Below are positions 37,101 to 50,098 of a stretch of 64,000 bases of DNA, piece by piece; position 1 is the stretch's first letter; every line of letters starts with the position of its first letter. This DNA is from Craterostigma plantagineum (lineage: Eukaryota > Streptophyta > Magnoliopsida > Lamiales > Linderniaceae), in assembly GCA_027422505.1 (NCBI GenBank), contig JAPQWV010000017.1, positions 19,097,501 to 19,161,500 on the forward strand, given 5' to 3'. The notes beneath the pieces are model-generated. The model was not told where the DNA came from, did no database searches, and saw only the letters and a list, made by a program, of their open reading frames with translations. A program made the position numbers and the translations under genes.

Positions 37101-40100
37101 AGGACTTATTCGTTTTATGCATGATTTCCAGTTTACTGGATATAGCAATCGCATTGCCAGATACTTCATTTTTCTCAGTATGCTCCACATCAGAAAACGA
37201 TATTTTCTTTCCGTTAGAACATGCTACATCACATTGATCCAAGACTGCACCTTTTCGTATGCCAGGCTTTCTCAGCCCATCTTTCGATAGCTTCGTAGAG
37301 TCCCTGAGTCTCTCAGAAGAGTTTGCATTGTCCCTAAACTGAGGTAAAACATTTGATACACCATCATTACTGTTCCAAGGTGCGCATTCAGAAGCAACAC
37401 TACAACAGATATCCTCCTTCAGACCAGTAGGAACAGATTTTGGTCCAATGTCGTTAACTGCAGTGGCAGAAGAGACCCCAACAGTACTATGGCTGCGAAT
37501 TGGTGGCCTCTTAAATTCGCCTGGAAACAACAATGAGAAGTTCGAGTCAACAATAAAACTACCATTACAACAGAAAAACTGATAGAATCCAACATATCAA
37601 ATGTCCACCTAATGACGAACCTGTGGTGCTTCGAGCCACCAAACTGGATGATCTTGATACAGTAGGAACTGACTTACCATCAGCACTTCCAAGATTCTTT
37701 TCTCGTTGGTTAGTTAGAGCATTAGGTGAAGATGTTTCTAGCGATGATGATGCTACTTTTTCAAATCTTGATGTGGAACTCTTAGACATATTTACCGCTG
37801 AATCAGTTAACGGTTGCCCCCTTCTAAAACATTGCTGACGTTCAACTGAGTTTTGGTCTCTTATGCTTCTTTTATCCGGCATATGAGCGAGACGTGGGGA
37901 TATCAGCTTCGTTCTCGAATCAGGGCCGTTTGACATTGTTGATTTAAATGACAAAGATTTGCCCAAAGATCGAGTGACGACATCCTTGTGCTGAAAGGTG
38001 GCATGTTCCTTGGAAGATTTCTGCAGTTGGAGTGCAGCTTGATCAACAAGCTTGGCCTTTGCAGTTGAATCATTAAATGAATTAGACTTGGAAAAAGCAC
38101 CTGCAGAGGAGCACATAAAAAAACCTTGGCACTTGAAAATTACGACTCTAAGACATTGTGAAAGACATTTGCACATTAAAGTAAACAAGCCAGTGAACTG
38201 CAAACTAAACAAATTATCTTTTACAGCAACGTAAAATGTATGTTCTGTAGCTAGAGAACTGAAGCGGAGGCTGTGGATCCAAGATTAACATTACCTCGGA
38301 CATTGTTAGAAGAAGCAAGACGCAATGACTGCAATCTGCTCTTATTTTGATTTCTCAAAGAATTATCAAGTCCAGATGAAAATGTCTTGCGCTTTGGTGA
38401 ACCAACTGCCTGTTCAATGGCTGGCTTCTTCACTGCAGAAATTTCAGCATCTGAATCGTCTCTCGACCTTTTCCCAGGAGGTTTGAAATGACCTTTTGCT
38501 CTATTTAACTCGAGAGCAAATTTATATCCTCTTTCACTCCTTAGTTTCCCAATTATGTTGACTTTCTCGTTCTCATCCAACTTTCGTATTTTATCCCGCC
38601 TTTCATTTGCCACTGTTTCTGCGCATTCTTCACATAGCCATTCACCTTCGGGGACCTTATCCAGCCTCTTTCGCATGCAATACCTGAAACGTAATGATTA
38701 TGGCACCATACTTGCTATCAATTAAACCAGCAAACATTACAATCATGGTCATAACTCATAACACATTTGGAGGCTTACGTGTGTTCTGCACCATCACCAC
38801 ATCGACTACATAAAGCAAGCAAATACTCCCTTCCAGCATCCCCACAGATGTCACAAATGTTCACCTATTTACGACACAGGAAAGTATTATTCACTTCAAC
38901 TAATAATGATCGCACATCAGATGCATAAATAATTAAACACCTCAGATGCATAAATAGATTATGAACACAATGCATAAATAAATTATGAACGTGACATAAG
39001 CATAAGCAACGACACATTTGAAAGTTGCCAAAATGCAAGTATCCATACACAAGATAGGTTAAGCAATTACCATTCCAAGATTCAGTTACAATACTTTCTA
39101 CCAAAGTGCGCTGTTCAGACACCACACCTAACGCTTCTATTACCAAATATGACAGATTATAATAGGGAGTTTTTGAAAAGCAGAAACAAATATTTCAGTT
39201 AAGATGTCATAAGCTTGGAAAATAAGTAAATGTTTTGTAGTTGAACAATAAATTCCGTTTTCAGACAAGCAAGAAGGAAAACAATCTTACATCCAGAACC
39301 TCCAAGTCAGAATACACCTCATTGGTACGAGGAACTTCCATATCAAAATCTTCCGCCTCATCATTAGGTGGAACACCCATGTCCAAATCATCAGTAGTGG
39401 ATTTACATGTCAAAACAGGAGGATCACGACATACAGCACCATTTTCAGCTTCTCGATCCAGTGCCGAATTCAAGCACCCGATTTGGCTGCCCAGTGGTAT
39501 ATCTCTTGTATCAGAGGGGTTATCGTCTTTTTCATCTTCTTTGGCAGCTTCATTTTGACCCTTCAGCAGCACATTGGCATCATCCATGCTTTTCAAATTA
39601 TGAGTTTCCACTTCTGAATATAATCCAGTCAATGATTTAGGAGCTACTTCATCATGGGATTCCCTACTAATGCACTTCCTGCTATATTTTATAAGATTTT
39701 TCTCATGTTCATGTTTCTTCGATGTCAGTTCATCAGTAGTTGCACAAGACAAACAATCGTCATGCCCCTCCGTAACTCCATCTCTTGAATTGGGCGCACT
39801 ATCATCTGATGCACATGCTTCAGAAACCCTAGAAGAGCCCTTTCCAATTACATCTTCAGAGTACGAGCCCTTTCCTATTACATCTTCAGAGAAGGAATAA
39901 GAAGTCAGCATGCCTCCTGCCACAGTGCTGGCTTCACTGGTTTGCCCACTCTCATAATGTATGATCTCGTTAACCACAATATTATCAGCACAGGCTTCTC
40001 CGGTGGATTCAGAATTTGATCTCATATGAAATTTGTCAACATGAGAGCAAGATGAACAAGGAGCAGAGCAGACGTTACACGTCCCACACACCCCACTTTG

Positions 40101-41316
40101 ATCAACCTTTTGACTTCTATGGAGGTCATTTGAACTCTCGGGATGTTGAGAATCAGCCTAAAATTCACAAAACACAATCAGACATATCCTCCGAGAAAAG
40201 GTAATCCCTACTCCATACAGTTACAGCCAGCAAAACAAATAGCACAACCTCCCTCAACAGAGAAACATAAGAGATAGCAGCTATACATGATTCAACCAAC
40301 TCTACAATGCCCTTGATAGCGACAAGTAAATGATTATATAACAAAAATTCACACATAAACCAGCTGACAAAAGTTCAAGTGACATTCAGTTGTCATGCGG
40401 GCATCATCTTCAGATTTCAAAAGCCGGAAAATTTCAATTAGAACACAGAATATAGACTTAAGCATCAATAGTACACACAGATCAGGTCAATAACCATGGA
40501 TAACAGGATTATTTGTTTACTGATCATAATGAATTCCAAGCATTATAGTCCAAGCTCTTCAATTCAATTTCCCCACTAGAAAGAAGATATGTAATTATGA
40601 TTGAGATGCCATCATCATAATGACATCAAAATCAAGTTGATACATAACAAATTATTCCATTGCTCTTAACAGGTATAGTGGATGACTGCAGGCAAGGCAA
40701 AATTCAGGTAGAGATCAGAGCTAAAACAACAGAAGTAGTCACGCCGAGTAATCTCACCATGGTGTTCACTAAATCACTATTTGCTTCAGAGACAGGACCT
40801 TTCATCCTTAGATTTCCGCTTAAAATTGGCATAATCTAAGAAGACCACAAACTGTTATCAGAACATATGCCTTCAAGGAAACTTAAAATAAAAAACTTAT
40901 GCCATTCAAATCACAAACATGAGCTGGAACTAAAACTGAAGTAAGAGCGCGATATAAGAAACGACTATGGAAACTCTGCCACTTCAATCTTCATTACAAA
41001 TAAAGTCCAGAAACGCAATCACCTGAACAAGATTGAGCCAGAACACACAAAAAAAAAAAAAAAAAACAAAACAAAACTTCAGATAAAGAATCAATCCAGC
41101 AATTCCATTAGGAACATAATAAAAAAAATGATACTCGATTGAAAACGTCCGGCAACACGAACATGCAAACAAATAGAAAAATTGAGGATTCAACAGACCC
41201 CTGACAAAGAATTAGGTTACGGCAGCTAAGAAAAATAAACAACACGCCTGAGGCTCGGATAGAGTTGGAGTGACATCGCATAAGTCTTTAATTTTTGGTT
41301 CCGTTCGCTTACTCAT
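34191..41316 (-). CDS. AIPP2-like PHD-finger protein (12 exons, 1387 aa)
   Basis: Exons (minus): 41316-41248, 40835-40758, 40157-39291, 38864-38779, 38683-38295, 38100-37621, 37520-36806, 36719-36489, 36383-36259, 35992-35619, 35008-34622, 34553-34191. All phases agree. Key parts: N-terminal SEPQ-IMPIL motif; a Cys-rich patch (CGTCNVCSAPCSSC); a PHD finger from residue about 339 (ICDICGD...CSRCGDG...GEWLCEEC); a conserved SPOC-like domain at about 885-1030 (AIPEHEFIWQ, AHLSTCASPKVV, EDNIAIFFFAKD, RWNKLFFIWGVFRGKR). This order matches the plant AIPP2/PAIPP2 family (At3g02890, At5g16680), nuclear chromatin readers that work with a BAH protein in silencing and polyadenylation control. Oddities: exon 7 has an exact 51-residue tandem duplication, exon 3 a 10-residue one, and intron 1 must use a GC donor. 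Confidence 0.93.
36897..37202 (-). repeat. Exact 153-bp tandem duplication in exon 7
   Basis: Copies 36897-37049 and 37050-37202 appear identical base for base. 153 bp is 51 codons, so the frame is kept and the protein has the block SFSDVEHTEKNEVSGNAI... twice (residues about 763-864). Between the PHD and SPOC-like domains, in a probably disordered region. Confidence 0.95.
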
Positions 41317-41967
41317 AGCCAAATCCGATCAATCATCAAATTCTCCGCCAGCAATTAAGGAAAGATCGAAAAAAGATGCCCTAGGTCATTATTGCTTGGG
41401 ATTAACGAGCTCTCTTTGTACATATCGAACAATTTAATGAGCAGTTAAGGTGGAAGATCTGAGAAAATCGAGTAGAACAAAAGAGCGAGGGTTGTAAGAA
41501 TATTTGGCTAATTACATTAATTATTTCGATAAATTGGATGCCTCTTGCCTCCCATGGATTTTATTTTTCTTATTATTTTTTATTTGCTCATTTTGCTTTG
41601 TATCGGATTTGGATAGGTTTTTTAAAGGGATATTAAGTTTCAGCCCCTTTAGGTTTTTAAATCCGATTCAGCCCTATAGTATAAAATTTAGTTTTAAGAC
41701 TCGATTTCTGCAGTACCACTTCTTCTTCTGTAATTATTTTGCAGTTCACTGTTCTATAGTACCACTTCATTGTTCTGCAGTGAGTGAAGTGATACTGCAG
41801 AAACGGGTCCTTAAAACTAATTTTTTTTCCTAACAGGGACTGAATGAAAATTGCCCCTGTTTAAAGTACATTCAATTTTCTGTCTCCTTGCAGAAAATAA
41901 TAGATTTCCACCTCAAGTTTCACGTCTTTGAATTTCATTTCCCCTTTTTATTTTATTTTTCTTCTTA
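41317..41967. other. AIPP2-like promoter side, with a foldback MITE
   Basis: Contains the leader of the AIPP2-like gene and, at about 41636-41862, an inverted-repeat element: TTTCAGCCCCTTTAGG and TTTAGTTTTAAGACTCG on the left pair with CAGGGACTGAATGAAAAT and TCCTTAAAACTAA on the right. GTACCACTTC recurs in the centre. No coding sequence. Confidence 0.65.
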
Positions 41968-43742
41968 TAGGGGTGGTAAAATTTCCACGGTGAACCATCC
42001 CCGTTGGGACCCGATGCTATTAGGACGGGGAATCCCGAGTCAAAATAGGGATGGAGAGTTGACGGTGATTCTCCATCGGTGAAAGAGTGGGGATGGAAAG
42101 GAGATGGTAATCATGTTTTCCACCCATCCCCGTCCACGAATCCGGTCCCGTTTGAGTCAAACGGTGATTCAATAGTCCCCGAATATATTTTCTATAAATA
42201 ATATTAAAAATTAATTTGAATCAAGAATTTTCATAGACAATCCTTTTATATTCAAGATCGTAATTAGAAGAAAAACCAAATTCAACTCTCAATATATATT
42301 TTTACGATACACGCATATTTCTATCATATATTATATCTTTTTTAAACGCTAATATTATATTTTACATATTAATTTGTCTACATTACTTATTTTATGTTTT
42401 TGTTGCAAAAAATTAATAATAATTTATTGGATATACATGAATATGGGTAGGGGTGAGCGCGGTGCGGTTACGGCGGTTTTTATCGAAATTTTAGCCCGAT
42501 CCGATGTATTGCGGTTTTTCAAAATATACCCCAAACCCGATCATGAAAATTGTAACCCGATAGATTGCGGTTTGCTTGGGTGCGGTTACGTTGGGGCGGT
42601 TTTTTTAATATATTTTTTTTTTTATCATAACGAAAAATTAAGTGTAATATTCTTAAATATAGATCGAGCATAAGATATATCAACCTATTTACAAATATAG
42701 AAGTTTATATACAAAAATGTTATTATCATAGTATCAATAATAGTAATAAATAATAAGAAGTCCGACACGAAGCTTGCTTAAAAGCTCATATTCCTTGTTC
42801 ACGGCCGACTTTGGTAAAGCAAATAAAGCAAGGGCTTATTTTTTTATTTAAAATCTTCCCTTAGAAGAAATAAATGTTTTGATTCTAAAACTATAAACTT
42901 CAGGTGTTATAATAGTTGATCTCAAGTCCGAATAAACGAGGAGAGTTGAATTGGATAGACACATAATTTTTTCACTACATAATACTTATTTTTTTTAGAA
43001 AAAAAGAGCATCATTTAGAACTTAGCTCACGCGATGTGTTATGACGAGGCCCTGTCCTTGTATCTATTTTTGTTTAGAAGAAAAAAAATTGGTTCAAAGT
43101 TTTTACTCGCCTTCTATAAACTTCAAGTGTTATAGTTGTTGATTCCAAGTTCGAATAAACGAGAAGGGTTAAATTGGATAGCACACAAATTTTTTTCACT
43201 ATATGATATTTATTTTTTTTATAAAAAACTTATAACTTTACGCAACGTGTTATGATTAGTCGATTTCATTGTATCAATAGTAAAAAATAATTAATATTTT
43301 TTGCCTTAACTACTATTACGAGTTATATCTTTTACTTTATGAATTATTGAATAAAATATAGCAAAATATTATTATATTTTTAAATGCGGTTGGGTGCGGT
43401 TTTATGCGGTTTTAAAAACACAAAACCAAACCCGATTGCAAAATATGCAGTTTTATTTTTTAAAACCCAAACCAACCCATCAAATCGCTAACCCGCCACT
43501 TGCGGTCTGGGTTGGGTTGGGTTGGGTCGATTAGGTGGGGCGGTCCGACGGGTTAACTGCTCACCCCTAAATATGGGGAACCCGAATACCCCACAGGGAA
43601 CCCGATCACCGGACGATGATTACCCATCCCCAAACCAATTCATCATAAACGGTGAATTAGTGGGGATGGTATTAAGAATTGGAATTTGGTATGGAGGCGG
43701 TATATCCATTACCAGCCCTGAACCCGCCCATTGTCACCCCTA
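41968..43742. mobile_element. Non-autonomous hAT element (outer), interrupted
   Basis: Perfect 8-bp duplication TCTTCTTA flanks it (41960-41967, 43743-43750). Ends TAGGGGTGGTAA and TGTCACCCCTA. Subterminal CCATCCCC and CGGGGA motifs in inverted order. About 645 bp without its inner insertion (42448-43569). Confidence 0.93.
42448..43569. mobile_element. Non-autonomous hAT element (inner, nested)
   Basis: Perfect 8-bp duplication AATATGGG (42440-42447, 43570-43577). Ends TAGGGGTGAGC and GCTCACCCCTA are perfect inverted repeats of 11 bp. Subterminal GTGCGGTT motifs. The 1122-bp interior is AT-rich and contains a diverged direct repeat (near 42870 and 43110), no transposase. Confidence 0.95.
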
Positions 43743-43750
43743 TCTTCTTA

Positions 43751-44797
43751 TGACTTGTATTAAATCGAATAATAGTTATCATATTCACAAAAATTGGGAG
43801 AGCAATATAATGTTTCCATTACTCAACGTTGTGATACTTCATTTACATCTCTTAAATATTACATTTTAACCTTGATCATTCGATCAATTTATATATTCTT
43901 ACCAAGTTATTTTTTATATGTTTGAAGGAATATTTCAAAATGAGTAAATTATCGCCGTAGAATTTTATGAGAATTCATTATTGAGCTATAATATAGGAGC
44001 TTTAAGACATAGTAGTGCTTAGGAGTTGGGACCTAGTATTTATTGTTTAATTGCATAGAGGTCCCTTATAATAACCATCATAAATTACGAATGAAGTTTT
44101 CTACATGCTTCAAAGCATTAATCTCTTCCCAGTTCCCACACAAATATAAATACTTTCAATCTAATTAGTAATTATGAGGGTAAATGTGTCGAGCTGAGCT
44201 TTTTGATTTTAAATTTCGGGTAAAAATATTTCTTAAAAATTATTTTCGATAAATCTCTGTTAAAGTTCGAGTTAGCTCCATATTCATCAGTTCGATCAAT
44301 CAACTCAACTTTCACCCTTAAAAGAATTTACAATATTATTGTTAGATATTAAAAGAAACCTTGGAAAATCAACCTAAAAAATCCATAAATAAAGTATTTA
44401 CACATTGATTTTTAAAGTTATTCCAGAACGCACAATTTTTATATTTTCCATATTTTATGAGAATTTATAATTTATAAGCATGATCAATATGAATTATGAA
44501 TGATATGTGGCTCATAGGCTTTTAGGATCAATATAAATGGGCTGGGCTTTCTCTCAATGTTAAGCCCAATGGGCCGAGTCGCATAACTCCATAGGCTTCC
44601 TTTTCAGACAGCAGCACTCAGTAGACTAGGATACGGCGTCGTGTCACTCCAAATTAAGCTACGTGCGATCGTCATCAATATCATCAGTCTCCATTTTCCA
44701 TCGAGCAGCTCAAAGGTAAAAAAAAATAAAAATAATAAGGATTCATAAAATAGAACGAACCCTAGCGAGCTCAGATCTTCCGAATCGAATCTGCAAA
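43751..44797. other. AT-rich intergenic DNA and ATP synthase promoter
   Basis: No gene recognised. The last about 200 bp is the likely promoter and leader of the downstream gene. Confidence 0.45.
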
Positions 44798-47700
44798 ATG
44801 GCTATGGCTCTGTTGAGACGTGAAGGAAAGCGAATCGTATCACCTATCATCGCACCCCAGCTTATTCGCTCCTCTCTGTCTTCGACTGAGTAAGTTGCGA
44901 TCTCTGTCGCTCTACCATAGTCGGTTGAAATGTGTATTTGCGACGGATTGGTTTCTTGTATTTTAATTCATATTTTTTATTCAATTGTTAATTTGATATT
45001 AGACCTGGTATTGGATTGGGACATCCCTAATCACGCGTCAGACCTTTGTCCGTTGGATCATGGTAGTGATAATATGTGATATTTGATTCGTTCCTTGTGA
45101 TCGTTTCTGTAATTTTGTAATTCCTGCCAAGCTTTTGTAACCCGTTTAATTTATTTGTTTATTCGTCAGTGGATCAGCTTATCGCTGCTCTGTTTTTGAA
45201 CATTTCGTTTTATGACTTAGGTGCATTTGAGTTATTCGAATTCCTAAAGTTCTTTAGATTGGGCAGGATGAAATGATGAGTCAATTAAAACCATATATTG
45301 AGCAAGATAAGATACCGAGTTTAATGAGAAGAATGTAGTGTTGAAGATTAATACAGAAAATCAAAATTTTCAAACTCTGAAAGTAAGAAGTTAGAGTACA
45401 TTAGAAGAAAATATAACGTAACTTCTGTTCTGCAGATGGGAACAAATCATACTAAGTATGCTAATTGTGTGTGCCTTTTGTTTTGTCCTATCTAAGCAAA
45501 TTTGCTTCTGGAACAGGGAGCATGCTGCTGTGGGTGTTCGCAATATTTCAACTCAAGTTGGTGAGCTGCGTTCCCTGAATTTTCTTTTTGCAAAAACGTT
45601 TGTAAAATATAGTGGTCAACGATGGTGTCGAACCTCGTCCGAAAATTAATTTTTCAGTGCGGAATCGTATGAAGAGTGTCAAGAATATTCAGAAGATCAC
45701 TAAGGCCATGAAGATGGTTGCAGCTTCGAAGCTTCGAGCTATCCAATCTAGGGCTGAGAACTCTCGTGGATTATGGCAACCATTCACTGCTCTCCTTGGT
45801 GACACTCCAAGTAATTCTTTCATATATCATAGCCTCAAAGAGTTTGTGCACTTGTTTCTTTTTTATCTACTGTTTTGGGCTTATGAGTGTATTTTCTACC
45901 AATATTGTTTAACTATTGACCGCGACTCAACACAACCTTATAACACTGCGTATGATTGAATATATTTTCTATAATAGTGGCAATTCCAATTAAATGAAAT
46001 CATTATAATTCACTATAGAAATGTTGGAATAGAATACGTATTTTGACATCAGTTAATTCTAAGTGAGGCTGTTTTGCTAGTTCACTTCCTTTGTCACTTG
46101 TCAGTCCAAATTAGTGATTCTGTTTTTGACCGGCAATTGTAAGTCATGCCTGGAAGTTTGATTGTGAAATCCGATGTGAATTTTTGGCTTTTCTTGCGGA
46201 CTAAGCTCCAGTTTTTAATTCAATATCAAAATAATGATTATAACCTTTGATTTTTTTTAGTACTGTTGACTATTGTCTGTCCACGCCTTCCATTTTTCTA
46301 CTCTTTCACATTTTTATTGAGTTGCTAATTTTCTTTTGAAATGTTCATTTTTATCTATCGTGTTTATTACTGCACAAAATTTGTCTCATGGAGTGTCATC
46401 TTGTGATTGATCAGGTGTTGATGTCAAGAAGAATGTCATTGTGACAATCTCCTCCGACAAAGGTCTTTGTGGTGGAATCAATTCAACAGCTGTCAAGATA
46501 AGCAGGGGCCTTCACAAACTAAACTCTGGTACTTCATTACTTGTTTATGAATGTTTTTGGTCCTATCGCATGTGCGTAAATTTTGAACTGTTTAGCCTTT
46601 TATTTTTACTGCTGGACGCTGGTCACATCGGTTAGTGATCCCTCATTTTCTTCTTCCTTTTATTTTAGGTCCTGATAAGGAGAATAAATATGTGATTTTG
46701 GGAGAAAAGGCAAAGGCCCAACTTGTGAGGGACTCGAAAAAAGACATCGAGTTAATTATAACGGAATTGCAGAAAAATCCTTTGAACTACACCCAGGTTA
46801 TCCTTTTGAACCACACTCCATTTAATCAGGCCGATGCCAATGACTTCCCTGTATAAATTGTTTCATTTCAGGTTGCTGTACTTGCAGACGACATACAAAA
46901 GAATGTCGAGTTTGATGCACTAAGGATTGTTTACAACAAGTTCCAGTCAGTTGTATCCTTTGTGCCATCTGTCTCTACAGTGTTATCACCCGAGGTCATA
47001 TAATTCTCTGGATCACTCTTGAGTTCATAGTCTATGAGTGATGGACTCAAACTGAAATGTTTGTGACATAGATCGTGGAGAGAGAAGCTGAAGCTGGTGG
47101 TAAACTAGGCGAACTAGATTCCTACGAGATTGAAGGAGGTGAAACCAAGTCTGAAGTGCTCCAGAATCTCGCCGAGTTCCAATTTTCTTGCGTAAGTTCC
47201 TTAATTTTCAACGTTATGGCTGCACATCTTCATTTTACGACATTATGCTCAGTCCCTTTCTTTATGGGAAACTATTAAACAATGTGCCATAGTCCGATCC
47301 TGTAAAATTCTTTTTGTTTTTTCGGTAAATAGCCCTCCTCTCTTTTTCAACCTACAAGTTTTTTTCCAATATCTCAACTGCGTATTAACTTCTTCCGCCT
47401 TATGATAACTACATACTGTGTCAATTACAAACGTAGAGATGTGTTGACTTTTCTGTTCATTTTTTTTAATGCAGGTTATGTTCAACGCTGTCCTAGAAAA
47501 TGCATGCAGTGAGCAGGGAGCCCGAATGTCTGCTATGGACAGCTCTAGCAGAAATGCTGGGGATATGCTTGATCGTCTCACTCTGACTTACAACAGGTTC
47601 ATTCTTCATCTTTTCTGCCGATAATAAACTAATCTATAAATATAATATGTCTTGATGTGTCTAATACAACTAGCATAGCCTAACAAATCTTCAAGTCCCT

Positions 47701-47934
47701 GATGTTGAAAGCTGTTTAAGACGTGATTTCTCTTTTATTCGGACAGAATCCCAAAACATCTATTTCAAATTTTCATTCGTTCTTTACATCGCTTAGTGAA
47801 TAACCTGTTGATTCCATTATTTCTGTGTGTTTTTTCTCTTTACTGTTATAATGTTCACTTTCAGAACCCGTCAAGCATCCATCACCACCGAGCTGATTGA
47901 GATTATATCAGGAGCATCGGCTCTCGAGGGTTAG
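44798..47934 (+). CDS. ATPC: Mitochondrial ATP synthase subunit gamma (9 exons)
   Basis: Exons: 44798-44889, 45517-45560, 45658-45810, 46415-46528, 46669-46796, 46872-46994, 47072-47191, 47475-47596, 47865-47934. All joins are in phase and give 321 residues, as expected for plant mitochondrial gamma (about 325). An Arg-rich presequence ([12 protein letters not shown]) is followed by the N-terminal helix ([20 protein letters not shown]), the GLCGGIN motif and the C-terminal signature [15 protein letters not shown]. Gamma is the rotating central stalk of F1, linking proton flow to ATP synthesis in the inner mitochondrial membrane. Nuclear, single orientation, no defect seen. The chloroplast gamma is excluded: it has an extra regulatory Cys loop that is absent here. 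Confidence 0.96.
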
Positions 47935-48506
47935 GTAGCTCAACAGCCTGGCCTCCATCTCACTATCCTCGTCGTATCGTATCCTTCGACGGACATTGAC
48001 GAAATCAATAATCTTAAGAATGATATTTCGTTTGCTTTTTCTCTCCTCAGTATGGTACACTTACTACGCTGTGTTCACTTTTCCGATAAGTTTTCTGTTC
48101 TGCGGGCAGCTGCCATGTGTACGCTGTCATAAAACGATGGTTCTCCCTTTTTTTGGCTCGTAATAAAACTGTCAAATCTGTTGCTATATATAGCAAAGGG
48201 CATTCATTCATAGTTCAAGCAAATCGGCAGTCTCTGAGCTTACGTATTTGGTTTAACACGTTCCTCTGATGATCGTGAAACAGATGATGAGATAGACTTT
48301 GAATTAATAATAATCACTGTGTTCAATTAAAAAATATTAATAGATGTTGAGATGAATCGATGTCCATGTAAATAATCTCAACATCAACGTAATCATTTGG
48401 CCTTTGTAGTTTGGACGGAACAATGACTTTCGCTCACCATTGGCATGACATGTAGAGCTTTAAGCATTGTTTGTCTTTCGGACATCATAGATGGTTTGAA
48501 TTGAAT
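47935..48506 (+). other. 3' UTR and spacer after ATP synthase gamma
   Basis: AT-rich, contains AATAAA-like sequence near 48168. No further gene. Confidence 0.45.
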
Positions 48507-48587
48507 CACCGGCGGACCCAGGATTTTACAGTTGGGGGACTCGTTAGAGTTGTGTTTCTTTCCATCGACGTCAAATCATCAATACAT

Positions 48588-49400
48588 CTAGAATAATAAT
48601 ACCGAATAAAAATAAAAATCAATTTCTGCGGTTGACTTAAACGCTATCAATACAAGGAGGGTTCTTTGGTGGTAATTACGAGATCGCATCATCTGAAATT
48701 CTTGCAAAATTGCTTCGGTTTCAACTTTGACAAAGATGTCTTTCTCTATATAACAAATTAAGCAATGCACAGAAACTCGTCTCCCATCTTGTTGCGCAAA
48801 TCTGTCGTGATTATCTTCAATGCAGAGAAAGATCTTTCAACAATTGATGTTGCAACAGGTAAGACAAATGCCAACCTAATAAGTCGATAGACCAAAGGAA
48901 ACCCAGAATGACAATCCATCTCTACCATTTTCTTCGAAAGATCTCCAATGTCTTTGAGGTCGGAGAAAGCCGGATCCGTTCTCATGTAAGTGTACATCTT
49001 TAGTTGATATTTCAATCTAACAGCAGCAAAATCTTCTGAATATAACTCAGCTAGACGGACCAACTGCTCATGATCAAAAGAATTGAATGCATTTCTAATC
49101 TATACACATAAGCAACTCCGAGTTTGATTCCGTGAAACGGTTGTTCATTTCTTGATAAATAATATCAATTACCTATCATTGAACAAGAAAAAATGTCAGA
49201 CATATAAGTATATTTCATATTAAATAAATTGAAATAAATACTGGCAATAAAATGTCGATCTTATAATAATGAAGATATGTCTTCTGTGCCAATCAAGAGT
49301 CTTTCGAAACTTCCGTTCATAGCCGCTAAAATTACTTGATGGAAAAATATGACCAATTGGTCGACAAGGGCCTTTCGCTATATATTGTCTCCGCAAGTCA
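48588..49400 (-). pseudogene. hAT transposase remnants (TTF-type N-terminus and hATC dimerisation domain)
   Basis: Reading on the minus strand, 49400-49290 encodes RQYIAKGPCRPIGHIFP and YERKFRKTLDWHR, resembling the TTF-type zinc-finger region of plant ZMYM1-like proteins. Next comes EMNNRFTESNSELL (near 49150), then LVRLAELYSEDF and the hATC dimerisation block LIRLAFVLPVATSIVERSFS with LRNKMGDEFL (49063-48758). A frame change near 48765 leads to a last segment (YIEKDIFVKV, ILQEFQMM) ending near 48588. The central RNase-H-fold catalytic region is absent. Confidence 0.8.
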
Positions 49401-49894
49401 TCTCTAACTTCAATAGGATGGCTATTAATCCGCTTGCCTAATGCAGGATCACATTAATATCGCTGTCGAATAGCTCATCCACCCGACCTATTTTACGACT
49501 TTGATCATCATTAGGACCAACCTCATTCGATAAAGATGTGCCAACTTTTGGAGACGATTCCGAGTTTCTTGTTTTAATAATTCATTTATTCATACTTGCA
49601 TTCCCTACATAATCATTTCAATTTTATGAATATTCAAAATTAAAACAAAATATGAAACCTAAATCAAAGAAATCTAGAAGTATCATAAAAGACAATGAAT
49701 AGTCGATATAACATAGATGACAAATTTTCAATAAATTAAATATTAGAGTATAGCATTAAAAAAACCTTACAATCGAAAATGGCTTTTCTTGTTTGCTAAT
49801 TGCTTCGCTGCCTTGCTGTACTGTACTCAACTGGAATGTTCACTTTTGTTTTCTTTCTTGTCGTCTGGTGATGGTGTGGAGAGTTTTATTTGTT

Positions 49895-50098
49895 TTATAT
49901 TTTTTATTTTACGGCGTTGGCTTTATGCGCCACACAGACCTGGCGGAGGCTTAGCGCTACACACTCCAAAGGCGTGACTTAGTCATGGGCCTTAGGTCCA
50001 TGGGGACTCCTCAAGGAAATTGTGGGAGGGTGGATTCGATCTCATGACCTTACCACAAAGACCTTAAGCCATCCACCTTGACCACTAGACCAAGGCTT
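49895..50098 (-). mobile_element. tRNA-derived SINE
   Basis: Read on the minus strand the head has an A-box-like TGGTCTAGTGGTCAAGG and, about 45 bp later, a B-box-like GAGATCGAATCC, the two internal RNA polymerase III promoter parts. The body is about 150 bp, followed by an A-rich tail (TAAAATAAAAAATATAAAAC). It is inserted in the hAT remnant. No clean target duplication was found. Confidence 0.65.
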
